Assembly (NCBI RefSeq): GCF_025821625.1
Contig: NZ_JACKSH010000119.1
Coordinates: forward strand, 62,001 to 126,000
Length of the DNA stretch: 64,000 bases
Source of the DNA: Mycolicibacterium pyrenivorans
Lineage (GTDB): Bacteria > Actinomycetota > Actinomycetes > Mycobacteriales > Mycobacteriaceae
Direction: 5' to 3'
This document shows positions 26,762-35,705 of this stretch, piece after piece. The position numbers and the translations under genes are program-made. Each line of letters starts with the position of its first letter. Positions within the stretch are counted from its first letter, which is position 1. The notes beneath the pieces are model-generated. The model searched no databases. It was given only the letters and a program-made list of their open reading frames with translations, and had not been told where the DNA came from.

Positions 26762-29700
26762 CCCGACCGATGCGGACCTTCGATCTGCTCGGCCCGCTCC
26801 CGACGCCGCAGACCACCACGGTGTTGGAGGCCAGCGCAGGCACCGGCAAGACGTTCGCGCTCGCCGGCCTGGTGACGCGGTACATCGCCGAGGGCGTGGC
26901 GACACTCGAGCAGATGCTGCTGATCACCTTCGGGAAGGCCGCGAGCCAGGAACTGCGCGAGCGTGTTCGCGGCCAGATCCTGGCTGCCGTGGTCGCGTTC
27001 GGCGACCCGTCGACGGTGGGTGACAACCAGTTGCTGGCCCACCTGCTCGACGGCACCGCCGACGAACTGCGCGACCGCAAGCAGCGGTTGCGCGACGCCC
27101 TGGCGGGTTTCGACGCCGCCACCATCGCCACTACGCATCAGTTCTGCCACCTCGTTCTCCGATCGCTCGGTGTAGCCGGTGACACCGATGTCGGTGTGAC
27201 GCTGGTCGAGAGCCTCGACGACCTGGTGACCGAGATCGTCGACGACCTGTACCTGGCGCACTTCGGCCACGAGCGTGACGACCCGCCACTGTCGCGCGGT
27301 GAGGCGCTCGACCTGGCCCGCGAGGTCGTCAGGAACCCGAGCGCCGAACTGCGCCCGATCGCCCCGCCACCGGGCACCGAGGCCGCTGTCCGGGTCGAGT
27401 TCGCCGACGCGGTGTGCACGGAGTTGGAGCGGCGCAAACGCAAGCGGGGCATCCTCGGCTATGACGATCTGCTGAGCCGACTGGCCGCCGCGCTGGAGTC
27501 CGCCGATTCCCCCGCCCGCGCCCGCATGCACCGGCGCTGGGAGATCGTGATGGTCGACGAGTTCCAGGACACCGACCCGGTGCAGTGGGAGGTGATCGAC
27601 CGGGCGTTCAACGGGCGGTCCACGCTGATCTTGATCGGCGACCCGAAGCAGGCGATCTATGCGTTCCGTGGCGGCGACATCGCCACCTACCTGCACGCCG
27701 CCGCCACCGCGGGGGAACGGCAAACCCTTGGCACCAACTGGCGCAGCGACGCCGTGCTGGTCGACAGCCTGCAGGCCGTGCTCCGCAGCGCCGAACTCGG
27801 CAACAGCGAGATCGTCGTGCACCCGGTCGAGGCATCCCACCAGGGGCACCGGCTGGCGGGCGCGCCGCACAACGAGCCGTTCCGGCTGCGGGTGGTGTCG
27901 CGCGACACCATCCGGACGAAGCAGGACCGCACCATCTCGATCGACGCACTGCGCAGGCACATTCCGCGCGACCTGGCCGCCGACATCGCCGCCCTGCTCA
28001 ACAGCGGAGCCAGCTACGACGGGCGGCCGCTGCAGGCCGGTGACATCGCGGTGATCGTCGAGACGCACAAGGACGGGCGGCCGTGCTTCGACGCGCTCAC
28101 CGCGGCGGGCATCCCCGCCGTGTACACCGGCGATTCGGACGTCTTCCGCTCCGACGCCGCCGACGACTGGCTGTGCCTGCTCGAGGCGTTCGACCAGCCG
28201 CACCGCACCGGGCTGGTCCGGGCCGCCGCCACCACGATGTTCTTCGGCCACACCGCCGAAGATCTTGCGGCCCAGGGCGACACGCTGACCGACCGGGTGT
28301 CCGCCAAGATCCGTGAGTGGGCCGACCACGCGCGGGAACGCGGCGTCGCGGCGGTCTTCGAAGCCGCGCAGCTGGCCGGGATGGGGCGCCGTGTGCTGTC
28401 GTGGACCGACGGCGAGCGCCGGATGACCGACCTGGCGCACATGACGCAGGCCCTGCACGACACCTCGCACCGGGAGCATTTCAGCGTGCCCGCGCTGCGG
28501 GACTGGCTGCGGACCCAACGCGAAGAACGCAGTGGCGCACCCGAACGCAATCGCCGTCTCGACAGCGACGCCGCCGCGGTGCAGATCATGACGGTGTATG
28601 TCAGCAAGGGCTTGCAGTACCCCGTCGTGTACCTGCCGTTCGCGTTCAACCGCAACATCCGGACGAACGACGCCGTGCTGTTCCACGACGGCGCCCAGCG
28701 GTGCCTGCACATCGGCGGTGAGTCCAGCCCGGATTGCGCCGAGGTGACCAAGCTCGGCAGACGGGAGGCCGCCTCCGACGACGTCCGGCTCACCTATGTG
28801 GCGCTGACCCGCGCCCAGTCGCAGGTGGTGGCGTGGTGGGCGCCGTCGTGGGATGAACCCAACGGCGGGTTGTCGCGGTTGTTGCGGGGCCGTGTTCCCG
28901 GTGATCCGGTGGTGCCCGATCGCTGCGATCCCGCGACGGTGGATGACGCCGAGGCGATGGCCGCGCTGCGCGCGTGGGCCGACCAGGGTGGCCCGGTGCT
29001 CGAGGACTCGGTGATCGCCTCGGTTGCCGAGGTCGAGTCGCCCTCGCCGCCATCGGATCTCGCGGCGCGGCACTTCCATCGCGACATCGACGCGTCGTGG
29101 CGGCGCACGTCGTACTCGGGGCTGATCCGCGCCGCCGAGACGGCCGGTGGGGTGTCCAGCGAACCGGAGGTCGCCGAGAAGGACGACGAGGTCGGTGACG
29201 TCCCGGCGGCGAAACACGCCGAGCCCGAACCGACGGCCGTGCCGTCGCCGATGGGTGACCTGCCGATGGGCGCGAAGTTCGGCACGCTGGTGCACGCGGT
29301 GCTCGAGACCGCCGATCCGCTCGCCCCCGATCTGGCCGCAGAACTCGAGGGGCAGATCCGCGAGCACTCGATGTGGTGGCCCGTCGACGTCCCGTCACGC
29401 GAACTGGCCGAGGCGCTGGTTCCGATGCACGACACGCCGCTGGGTCCGCTGGCCCCCGGCGTGACCCTTCGGCAGATCGGCTTCCGGGACCGGTTGCGGG
29501 AGATGGACTTCGAGCTGCCGCTCGCCGGCGGCGATCGGCGCCATGACGCCCCGCGGATATCGCTGGCCGACGTCGGGCGGCTGTTCCGCGGGCACGTCGC
29601 CGCCGACGACCCGCTGGCGTCGTACGCCGAACGGCTGTCGCACGGAGCGCTGGCCGGGCAGTCGTTGCGGGGTTATCTGACGGGCTCACTGGACGTGGTG

Positions 29701-30066
29701 CTGCGTGTCGGTGAGCGGTACATCGTCGCCGACTACAAGACCAACTGGCTGGGCGAGCCCGAGAAGCCGCTGACGTCTGCCGACTACGGGCACGCCCGGA
29801 TGGCGGAGGCGATGCTGCACTCCGACTATCCGCTGCAGGCGCTGCTGTACTGCGTTGTGCTGCACCGCTTTCTGCGGTGGCGCCAACCCGGCTACGAACC
29901 GGAGCGCCATCTCGGCGGGGTGCTGTACCTGTTCGTCCGCGGAATGTGTGGCGAGGCGACCCCCGTGGTCGACGGGCATCCCGCGGGAGTGTTCAGCTGG
30001 CAGCCGCCTGCGTCGTTGATCGTGGCCCTGTCGGATCTGCTCGACGCCGGGGAGGTGGCGGCATGA
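26758..30066 (+). CDS. recB: Exodeoxyribonuclease V beta subunit RecB
   Basis: 1102 residues from the ATG at 26758, which overlaps the recC stop (ATGA). The UvrD-type helicase core has Walker A in LEASAGTGKTFALAG near residue 25, Walker B in MVDEFQDTDPVQW, IGDPKQAIYAFRGGD and VTYVALTRAQ-like motifs. The C-terminal nuclease domain keeps the catalytic Asp and Lys in YIVADYKTNWLG. RecB is the 3'-5' motor and the nuclease of RecBCD. It is followed by recD with a four-base overlap. Confidence 0.97.
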   Translation: MTRPMRTFDLLGPLPTPQTTTVLEASAGTGKTFALAGLVTRYIAEGVATLEQMLLITFGKAASQELRERVRGQILAAVVAFGDPSTVGDNQLLAHLLDGTADELRDRKQRLRDALAGFDAATIATTHQFCHLVLRSLGVAGDTDVGVTLVESLDDLVTEIVDDLYLAHFGHERDDPPLSRGEALDLAREVVRNPSAELRPIAPPPGTEAAVRVEFADAVCTELERRKRKRGILGYDDLLSRLAAALESADSPARARMHRRWEIVMVDEFQDTDPVQWEVIDRAFNGRSTLILIGDPKQAIYAFRGGDIATYLHAAATAGERQTLGTNWRSDAVLVDSLQAVLRSAELGNSEIVVHPVEASHQGHRLAGAPHNEPFRLRVVSRDTIRTKQDRTISIDALRRHIPRDLAADIAALLNSGASYDGRPLQAGDIAVIVETHKDGRPCFDALTAAGIPAVYTGDSDVFRSDAADDWLCLLEAFDQPHRTGLVRAAATTMFFGHTAEDLAAQGDTLTDRVSAKIREWADHARERGVAAVFEAAQLAGMGRRVLSWTDGERRMTDLAHMTQALHDTSHREHFSVPALRDWLRTQREERSGAPERNRRLDSDAAAVQIMTVYVSKGLQYPVVYLPFAFNRNIRTNDAVLFHDGAQRCLHIGGESSPDCAEVTKLGRREAASDDVRLTYVALTRAQSQVVAWWAPSWDEPNGGLSRLLRGRVPGDPVVPDRCDPATVDDAEAMAALRAWADQGGPVLEDSVIASVAEVESPSPPSDLAARHFHRDIDASWRRTSYSGLIRAAETAGGVSSEPEVAEKDDEVGDVPAAKHAEPEPTAVPSPMGDLPMGAKFGTLVHAVLETADPLAPDLAAELEGQIREHSMWWPVDVPSRELAEALVPMHDTPLGPLAPGVTLRQIGFRDRLREMDFELPLAGGDRRHDAPRISLADVGRLFRGHVAADDPLASYAERLSHGALAGQSLRGYLTGSLDVVLRVGERYIVADYKTNWLGEPEKPLTSADYGHARMAEAMLHSDYPLQALLYCVVLHRFLRWRQPGYEPERHLGGVLYLFVRGMCGEATPVVDGHPAGVFSWQPPASLIVALSDLLDAGEVAA

Positions 30067-31796
30067 GCACCCCATCCGTCGCCGCGACCGGGCTGCTCGG
30101 TGTCTTCGCCGATGCCGAGATCCTCGAGGCTGCCGACATTCACGTCGCCCGCCGGCTCACCGCGCTGGCCGGGGACACCGACGAGTCCGTCGCGCTGGCC
30201 GTCGCGCTGGTGGTGCGGGCCCTGCGCGCCGGATCCGTGTGCGTCGACCTGCGGTCGGTCGCCGACCAGGTCGCCAGGCCCGAGCTGCCCTGGCCGCCGG
30301 CCGAGCAGTGGCTGGCCGCGGTGCGGGCCAGCCCGCTCGTCGGCTCGCCGCCGGTACTGCGGCTGTTCGGTCACGGCACGGGCGAGCTACTCTACCTCGA
30401 CCGGTACTGGCTCGAGGAACAGCAGGTCTGTGCCGATGTGCTGGCGCTGCTCGCGTCCACACCGCCGGACGACACGCTGCCGGACGGCACCGTGCCCAGC
30501 CTCCACCGGTTGTTCCCGGAGGGCCGGGAGGAACAGCGCGCCGCCGCCGAAGTCGCACTGACGCAATCGCTCACGGTGCTGACCGGCGGGCCCGGTACCG
30601 GCAAGACCAGCACGGTGGCGCGGCTGCTGGCGCTGCTGGCCGAGCAGGCGTCGCTGACCGGGAAGCCGCCGCTGCGGATCGCGCTGGCGGCGCCGACGGG
30701 CAAGGCCGCCGCGAGGCTGCTGGAGGCGGTGCAGCTGGAGGTCGGCAAGCTCGACGCGGCCGACCGGGATCGGTTGCCGGAGTTGACGTCCTCGACGCTG
30801 CATCGGCTGTTGCGGTCGCGGCCGGACAACTCGTCGCGGTTCCGTCATCACCGCGAGAACCGGCTGCCCCACGACGTCATCGTCGTCGACGAGACGTCGA
30901 TGGTGTCGCTCACGCTGATGGCGCGGCTCCTCGAGGCGGTACGCCCGGACAGCCGCCTGCTGCTGGTCGGTGACCCCGATCAATTGGCATCGGTGGAAGC
31001 CGGTGCGGTGCTGGCCGATCTGGTCGACGGCCTCGGCGGCCGCGACGACGTGCGGATCGCCGCGCTGCAGACGTCGCACCGGTTCGGCGAGTCGATCGGC
31101 GCGCTGGCTGCCGCAATCCGCGACGGTGCGGCCGACCGGGTGATCGGCCTGCTGGCGGCGGGCGGCGAGCACATCGAATGGCTCGACACCGACGAGCCCG
31201 GTGACCAGCTGCGCAAAGTGCTGCTCCCCCACGCGCTGCGCCTGCGCGAGGCGGCGATCCTCGGGGACGGCGCAGCGGGGCTGGCCACCCTGGGCGAGCA
31301 CCGGTTGTTGTGCGCACACCGACGCGGACCGTACGGCGTGCGGTACTGGAACCGGCAGATCGAGCGGTGGCTGACCGACTCGACCGGCGAACCGATCTGG
31401 GCCGACTGGTACCCCGGGCGGCCGGTGCTGGTGACGGCCAACGACTACGGGCTCGGCCTGTACAACGGCGACACCGGGGTGACGGTGGTCCGCGGCAACG
31501 GGCTGTGCGCGGTCATCGGTTCGGGCACGGGACCGGTGGAGTTCGCGACCGGCCGACTCGCCGACGTCGACACCATGCACGCGATGACGATCCACAAGAG
31601 CCAGGGCAGCCAGGCCGACGAGATCACCGTGCTGCTGCCGCAGGAGGAATCCCGGCTGCTGACCCGCGAGCTGTTCTACACAGCGGTGACGCGAGCGAAG
31701 ACGCGGGTGCGGATCGTCGGGTCGGAGGCGGCCATCCGCCAGGCCATCTCGCGGCGCGTCGTGCGCGCCTCGGGCCTGGCCCGGCGGCTCCGCTAG
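30063..31796 (+). CDS. recD: Exodeoxyribonuclease V alpha subunit RecD
   Basis: 577 residues from the ATG at 30063, overlapping the recB stop by four bases. Walker A lies in LTGGPGTGKTSTVARL, Walker B in VVDETSMVSLTLMARL, then VGDPDQLASVEAG and the SF1B motif TIHKSQGSQADEITV near the C-terminus. RecD is the 5'-3' helicase of RecBCD. Length equals mycobacterial RecD. The gene ends in a perfect palindrome that probably terminates the operon. Confidence 0.97.
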   Translation: MSTPSVAATGLLGVFADAEILEAADIHVARRLTALAGDTDESVALAVALVVRALRAGSVCVDLRSVADQVARPELPWPPAEQWLAAVRASPLVGSPPVLRLFGHGTGELLYLDRYWLEEQQVCADVLALLASTPPDDTLPDGTVPSLHRLFPEGREEQRAAAEVALTQSLTVLTGGPGTGKTSTVARLLALLAEQASLTGKPPLRIALAAPTGKAAARLLEAVQLEVGKLDAADRDRLPELTSSTLHRLLRSRPDNSSRFRHHRENRLPHDVIVVDETSMVSLTLMARLLEAVRPDSRLLLVGDPDQLASVEAGAVLADLVDGLGGRDDVRIAALQTSHRFGESIGALAAAIRDGAADRVIGLLAAGGEHIEWLDTDEPGDQLRKVLLPHALRLREAAILGDGAAGLATLGEHRLLCAHRRGPYGVRYWNRQIERWLTDSTGEPIWADWYPGRPVLVTANDYGLGLYNGDTGVTVVRGNGLCAVIGSGTGPVEFATGRLADVDTMHAMTIHKSQGSQADEITVLLPQEESRLLTRELFYTAVTRAKTRVRIVGSEAAIRQAISRRVVRASGLARRLR

Positions 31797-31800
31797 TTCC

Positions 31801-31863
31801 CGCCGGAATTGCATTCCAGCAGGGCTTCTCTGGGCTTTTGCCTGCTGGAATGCAATTCCGGCG
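31801..31863 (+). terminator. Perfect 23-bp inverted repeat after recD
   Basis: The arms 31801-31823 and 31841-31863 are exact reverse complements with a 17-base loop. The arm begins CGCCGGAATTGCATTCC. A GC-rich stretch and a run of five T follow at about 31873-31880, so it can act as an intrinsic terminator for recCBD. The left arm recurs almost exactly after glgP at 49753. Confidence 0.8.
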
Positions 31864-31969
31864 CCCGGGGCGGCCCTTTTTCGTGCTTCGTGTAACGCCT
31901 GCGCCCGCATCGACACACCACCGGATCACAGGCATCTCAACGACGAGTCCGAAAGAGCAGGGACACCAC

Positions 31970-32297
31970 ATGAAGCACCTCACCATCGCCACCGCCGCAG
32001 CAGCCGGGCTGTCGGCCGCCGTTCCTCGGCCTGGCCGCCCCCGCGGTCGCCGCGCCGTCGCGTGACGACAGCGCCCAGCACACCATCACCGAGCTCGAGG
32101 CGATGGGGAACCGGGTCATCGTCAATCGGCTCAGCAGCGCGCCGCTTTCGGAGGCCGAGATCATCGCCGTGCGGCCGGGCGCCGAAATCCGGGAATGGGT
32201 CACGTCCAACGGCGGCAGTCGGCGCGGCGGAGACCACAGCCGCGAGGATCGCGTCCTGCGCACGGTCGGGCGCATTCTCTACGTCGACGTCCGCTGA
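31970..32297 (+). pseudogene. Frameshifted copy of a small exported protein
   Basis: ATG at 31970 with AGGGA upstream opens a signal peptide MKHLTIATAAAAGLSAAV, then an extra base near 32024 (GCCGTTCCTCGG against GCCGTCCTCGG in the sister gene) breaks the frame. After the break the other frame continues with LGLAAPAVAAPS and NRVIVNRLSSAPLSEAEIIAVRPGA to a TGA at 32297. The total of 328 bases is one more than a whole number of codons. The intact sister lies at 32450. A sequencing error is possible. Confidence 0.82.
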
Positions 32298-32449
32298 CCG
32301 CGGTCAAGTCTTGCCACCCGCCGTGCAGATGCTGCCAGCGGAAATGAACCCCGCCGGCTGCTGGTTTCAGCAAGCGCAACCGAAGACACAACAACGTCGA
32401 AACCGCGCGACACGCTCCACGGCTCCGACCCGAACAGGGAGAGCAATCC

Positions 32450-32749
32450 ATGAAGAAATTCACCATCGCCACCACCGCAGCCGCCGGACTGACCGCCGGC
32501 GTCCTCGGACTGGCGGCCCCCGCCAACGCCGCCCCGTCCGGTACCGGTGACGCGCTCGAGACCATCAGCCAACTCGAGGCCGGCGGCAACCGCGTCGTCG
32601 TCAGCAGGCTTGGCAGCACCCCCCTCTCGGAGGCCAACGTGATGTCCATCCGCGCCGGTGCCGACATCAAGGAGCGGGTCCGGGGCTCCGGCCGCGACCG
32701 CGGTTACCTGGCCGTCGTCGGCAAGGTCTACTACGTCTCTGTGAGCTGA
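32450..32749 (+). CDS. Small exported protein of unknown function
   Basis: 99 residues. A signal peptide (MKKFTIATTAAAGLTAGVLG, cleavage likely after ANA near residue 27) leads a mature part of about 70 residues with GGNRVVVSRLGSTPLSEANV and a hydrophobic end VVGKVYYVSVS. It has no cysteine, no lipobox and no recognised domain. GGGAGA lies before the ATG. It is a tandem paralogue of the broken gene at 31970 and is followed by a strong hairpin terminator at 32784, so it forms a single-gene unit. Similar small secreted proteins with a GNRV.V..LG..PL core occur in mycobacteria, without known role. Confidence 0.85.
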   Translation: MKKFTIATTAAAGLTAGVLGLAAPANAAPSGTGDALETISQLEAGGNRVVVSRLGSTPLSEANVMSIRAGADIKERVRGSGRDRGYLAVVGKVYYVSVS

Positions 32750-32783
32750 TGGAGTCTCTGTGAGCTGACGAAAGCGCAGCAGG

Positions 32784-32812
32784 AGGGGCGTCCCGACCGG
32801 GACGCCCCTTCT
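32784..32812 (+). terminator. Intrinsic terminator after the small exported protein
   Basis: Perfect 11-bp stem (32784-32794 with 32799-32809, arm AGGGGCGTCCC) and the tetraloop GACC, followed by a short T/C tract. It lies 35 bases after the stop at 32749 and ends that single-gene transcript before the membrane-protein gene. Confidence 0.8.
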
Positions 32813-32897
32813 CGCGTGTACCGGACGCCGCGGATCACTCGCTAAGTTGTCTGTGAGCCATCACGGTTCACCAGCCAAACCGAGAGATCGTTGCCAT

Positions 32898-35285
32898 ATG
32901 CGAGTTGACGGGCGGGACATCGCTGTCTCGGGCAGCCTGCTCCAACCGTTGACCCGTCGGACCAACGACATCGTGCGGCTGGCGTCGGCCGGGGTGTTCC
33001 TCGTCGTCGTCGTCACCAGCTCGCTGATCACCCGCAACGAGTGGGACGCGCTGGAGAAGTCCATCTCCGGAATCGTCGGGGTGCTCAGCCCGACGCAGTC
33101 GAACGCCGTGTATCTGGTCTATGGCATCGCGATCCTGGCGTTGCCGTTCATGATCCTGATCGGGCTCATCGTCGCGCGGCAGTGGAAGCTGCTGGGTGCC
33201 TACGCCGCGGCGGGCGTCATCGCGATCCTGTCGCTGTCGATCACCGGCAACGGCATCGCCGCGCCGCGGTGGCACTTCGATCTGACCGAACGCCTCGACA
33301 CCGTTCTGTCGCAGTTCCTCGACGACCCGCGGTGGATCGCGATGCTCGCCGCGGTGCTGACGGTGTCGGGGCCGTGGCTGCCTGCGCAGTGGCGACGCTG
33401 GTGGTGGACGTTGCTGCTGGCGTTCGTGCCGATCCACCTCGTCGTCAGCGCGGTGGTGCCGGCCCGCTCGCTGCTCGGCCTTGCGGTGGGCTGGTTCGTC
33501 GGGGCACTGGTCGTGCTCGTCGTCGGCACGCCCGCTCTCGAGGTGCCGCTCGACGGCGCGGTCCGGGCGATGACGCGACGTGGATTCCGGGTGTCGGCGC
33601 TGACGGTGGTCCGGCCCGCCGGACGCGGGCCGTTGGTGCTCATCGCCACCGAGGGCCGGCCCGCCGACACCGACCCGGACACCGCGATTGTCGAGCTGTA
33701 CGGGCCGCATCAACGCGGCGGCGGTGCGCTGCGGCAGTTCTGGAGCAAGTTGCGGCTGCGTGACAGCGAAACCGCACCGCTGCAGACCTCCCTGCGCCGC
33801 GCCGTCGAGCACCGCGCGCTGATGGCCATCGCCGTCGGCGACCTGGCACTTGCCAACACCTCGCCGATCGCGATGTCGACGCTGGACCGGGGGTGGACGC
33901 TCTACGCGCACAAGCCGTCACGCGGCGCCACGATCGACGACTGCGTGGACGAGACACCGGTGGCGCGGATCTGGGATTCGCTGGGGGTGCTGCACAGCCA
34001 GCAGATCTCCCACGGTGACCTGCGCAGCAAGGAGATCACCGTCGTCGACGGGACACCGATGTTCGGCGGGTTCTCGTTCGCCGAGTACGGCGCGTCGGAG
34101 GCGCATCTGCACACCGACATCGCCCAGCTCCTGCTGACCACGACAGACCTCTACGGCGCCGAACCGGCCGTGCAGGCGGCGATCACCGTGTTCGGCAGTG
34201 AGACGGTGCTGGCCGCGTCCCGTCGCTTGACCAAATCGGCTGTGCCGAAACGAATCCGGGCCTCGCTCGGTGACGCGAAAGCCGCGATGTCGGCCGCCCG
34301 CGACGAGGTGAAACGCCAGACCGGGGCCGACCAGATCCAGACGGAGACCATCACCCGGTTCACCCGCAACCAGCTGATCCAGATGGGGCTGCTGGTCGCG
34401 CTGGTCTACGTGGCCTATCCGTTCATCGCGTCGGTGCCGGTGTTCTTCTCCGAACTGCGCTCGGCGAACTGGTGGTGGGCGCTGGCCGGGCTCACGGTGT
34501 CGGGGCTGAAGTACCTCGGCGCGGGTGCCGCGCTGTGGGCGTGCGCGGACGGCCTGGTGAAGTTCCGGAACCTGGCCATCATGCAGGTGGCGAACACGTT
34601 CGCCGCGACGACGACGCCCGCCGGGGTCGGCGGTCTGGCGCTGAGCACCCGCTTCCTGCAGAAGGGCGGGCTTGGCGCGCTGCGGGCCACCACCGCGGTG
34701 GCGCTTCAGCAGTCGGTGCAGGTGCTCACCCACATCACGCTGCTGATCATCTTCAGCGCCGCGGCGGGAGCGTCGGCGGACCTCGGACGGTTCGTGCCCG
34801 GCTCCACCGTCCTGTACCTGATCGGCGGCGCTGCGCTGGGTGCCGTCGGGGTGTTCCTGTTCGTCCCGAAGCTGCGGCGCTGGCTGGCCACCGCGGTGCG
34901 GCCCCGGCTCAAGGAGGTCCTCGACGATCTCGCCGAGCTGGCGCGCGAGCCCCGGCGGCTCGCGGTGATCGTACTCGGTTGTGCGGCAACCACACTCGGG
35001 GCGGCGCTGGCCCTGTGGGCCAGCATCGAGGCGTTCGGCGGTGACGCCAGCTTCGTCACCGTCACGATCGTGACGATGGTCGGCGGAACGCTGGCCTCGG
35101 CGGCTCCCACCCCCGGCGGTGTCGGGGCGGTGGAAGCGGCGCTGATCGGCGGTCTCGCCGCGTTCGGCGTGCCCACGGCGATCGCGGTGTCGTCGGTGCT
35201 GCTGTACCGGATCCTCACCGTCTGGCTTCCGGTGTTCGTCGGCTGGCCGATCATGCGATGGCTCACCCGCAACGACATGATCTAG
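32898..35285 (+). CDS. Fusion of kinase-like domain and LPG-synthase-type membrane domain
   Basis: About 795 residues from the ATG at 32898; a TTG at 32847 would add 17 residues but has no SD. Order: about six membrane helices (residues 25-215), a soluble middle part of about 250 residues with a kinase-like loop (VLHSQQISHGDLRSKEITVV, where HGD recalls the catalytic loop, but the later DFG-like part reads FGGFSFAEYG), then a C-terminal LPG-synthase/flippase-type membrane domain of about eight helices (ATTTPAGVGGLALSTRFLQK and ASAAPTPGGVGAVEAALIGG). Such proteins may move or modify lipids; here the kinase-like part could sense or tag a substrate. It is transcribed alone and ends in a UUCG-loop terminator. 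Confidence 0.82.
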   Translation: MRVDGRDIAVSGSLLQPLTRRTNDIVRLASAGVFLVVVVTSSLITRNEWDALEKSISGIVGVLSPTQSNAVYLVYGIAILALPFMILIGLIVARQWKLLGAYAAAGVIAILSLSITGNGIAAPRWHFDLTERLDTVLSQFLDDPRWIAMLAAVLTVSGPWLPAQWRRWWWTLLLAFVPIHLVVSAVVPARSLLGLAVGWFVGALVVLVVGTPALEVPLDGAVRAMTRRGFRVSALTVVRPAGRGPLVLIATEGRPADTDPDTAIVELYGPHQRGGGALRQFWSKLRLRDSETAPLQTSLRRAVEHRALMAIAVGDLALANTSPIAMSTLDRGWTLYAHKPSRGATIDDCVDETPVARIWDSLGVLHSQQISHGDLRSKEITVVDGTPMFGGFSFAEYGASEAHLHTDIAQLLLTTTDLYGAEPAVQAAITVFGSETVLAASRRLTKSAVPKRIRASLGDAKAAMSAARDEVKRQTGADQIQTETITRFTRNQLIQMGLLVALVYVAYPFIASVPVFFSELRSANWWWALAGLTVSGLKYLGAGAALWACADGLVKFRNLAIMQVANTFAATTTPAGVGGLALSTRFLQKGGLGALRATTAVALQQSVQVLTHITLLIIFSAAAGASADLGRFVPGSTVLYLIGGAALGAVGVFLFVPKLRRWLATAVRPRLKEVLDDLAELAREPRRLAVIVLGCAATTLGAALALWASIEAFGGDASFVTVTIVTMVGGTLASAAPTPGGVGAVEAALIGGLAAFGVPTAIAVSSVLLYRILTVWLPVFVGWPIMRWLTRNDMI

Positions 35286-35303
35286 GGCTTCGGCCCGGTT
35301 TTT
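35285..35303 (+). terminator. Intrinsic terminator with TTCG loop
   Basis: GGGC, loop TTCG, GCCC, then GGTTTTT at 35297-35303. This is a compact classic intrinsic terminator that begins at the stop codon of the upstream membrane-protein gene and runs straight into the palindrome at 35304. Confidence 0.8.
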
Positions 35304-35366
35304 CGCGAACGTGCATTCCATGTAGTTGCGCGGCGCGATCCGCGACAAGGAATGCACGTTCGCGGG
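35304..35366. repeat. 63-bp palindromic element, family B copy 1
   Basis: Arms 35304-35319 (CGCGAACGTGCATTCC) and 35349-35364 are exact reverse complements; the inner part pairs imperfectly. The element is close in sequence and length to those at 52861 and 59541. Its right half codes for the first residues of the cupin reading frame. Confidence 0.75.
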
Positions 35367-35676
35367 CCAGCGATACGTGGCGGCTGGCACCGAGGGCTTC
35401 ATCGACGACGTCTACGCCAACCCGAACGGCCTCCCGATGTGCTCGGGCTACTTCGAGCTGCGCCACACCGACGCCGCGCTGGACTACTACTACGACTACG
35501 ACGAGATGAAGGTCGTCCTCGAAGGCGAGTTCCGATTGGAGAATCCGGACACCGGCCAGGTGCAGATCGCCAGGGCCAAGGACGCGATCTTCTTCCCGAA
35601 GGGCTCCCGCATCCTGTTCTCCACCCCGGACCACGCGCTGGCGTTCTACGTCGGCTACCGGTCCTTCGCCCCGTGA
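35326..35676 (+). CDS. EutQ-like cupin protein, start inside a palindrome
   Basis: About 116 residues in one cupin domain: AAGTEGFIDDVYANPNGLPM, then YYYDYDEMKVVLEGEFRLEN and AIFFPKGSRILFSTPDHALA. This resembles the cupin of ethanolamine utilisation protein EutQ and related small cupins. The only upstream start in frame is a TTG at 35326, which lies in the loop of the palindromic element; no SD is visible. The first ~13 residues derive partly from the repeat arm, so the natural N-terminus may have been replaced. Next to it lies a broken DUF1989 gene, which suggests a decaying small catabolic cluster. Expression is uncertain. Confidence 0.6.
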   Translation: MRGAIRDKECTFAGQRYVAAGTEGFIDDVYANPNGLPMCSGYFELRHTDAALDYYYDYDEMKVVLEGEFRLENPDTGQVQIARAKDAIFFPKGSRILFSTPDHALAFYVGYRSFAP

Positions 35677-35705
35677 CCACGCGTGAGAACACGTTGTAAG
35701 ACAGC

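Noticed and set aside
22658..26905. Very long open frame (about 1400 codons) on the minus strand opposite recC
   Set aside because: It is the mirror of a GC-rich coding gene, full of Arg/Gly/His without any motif; recC has the family sequence and the operon context.
26623..29367. Open frame of about 900 codons opposite recB
   Set aside because: Low-complexity antisense shadow; recB motifs are intact on the other strand.
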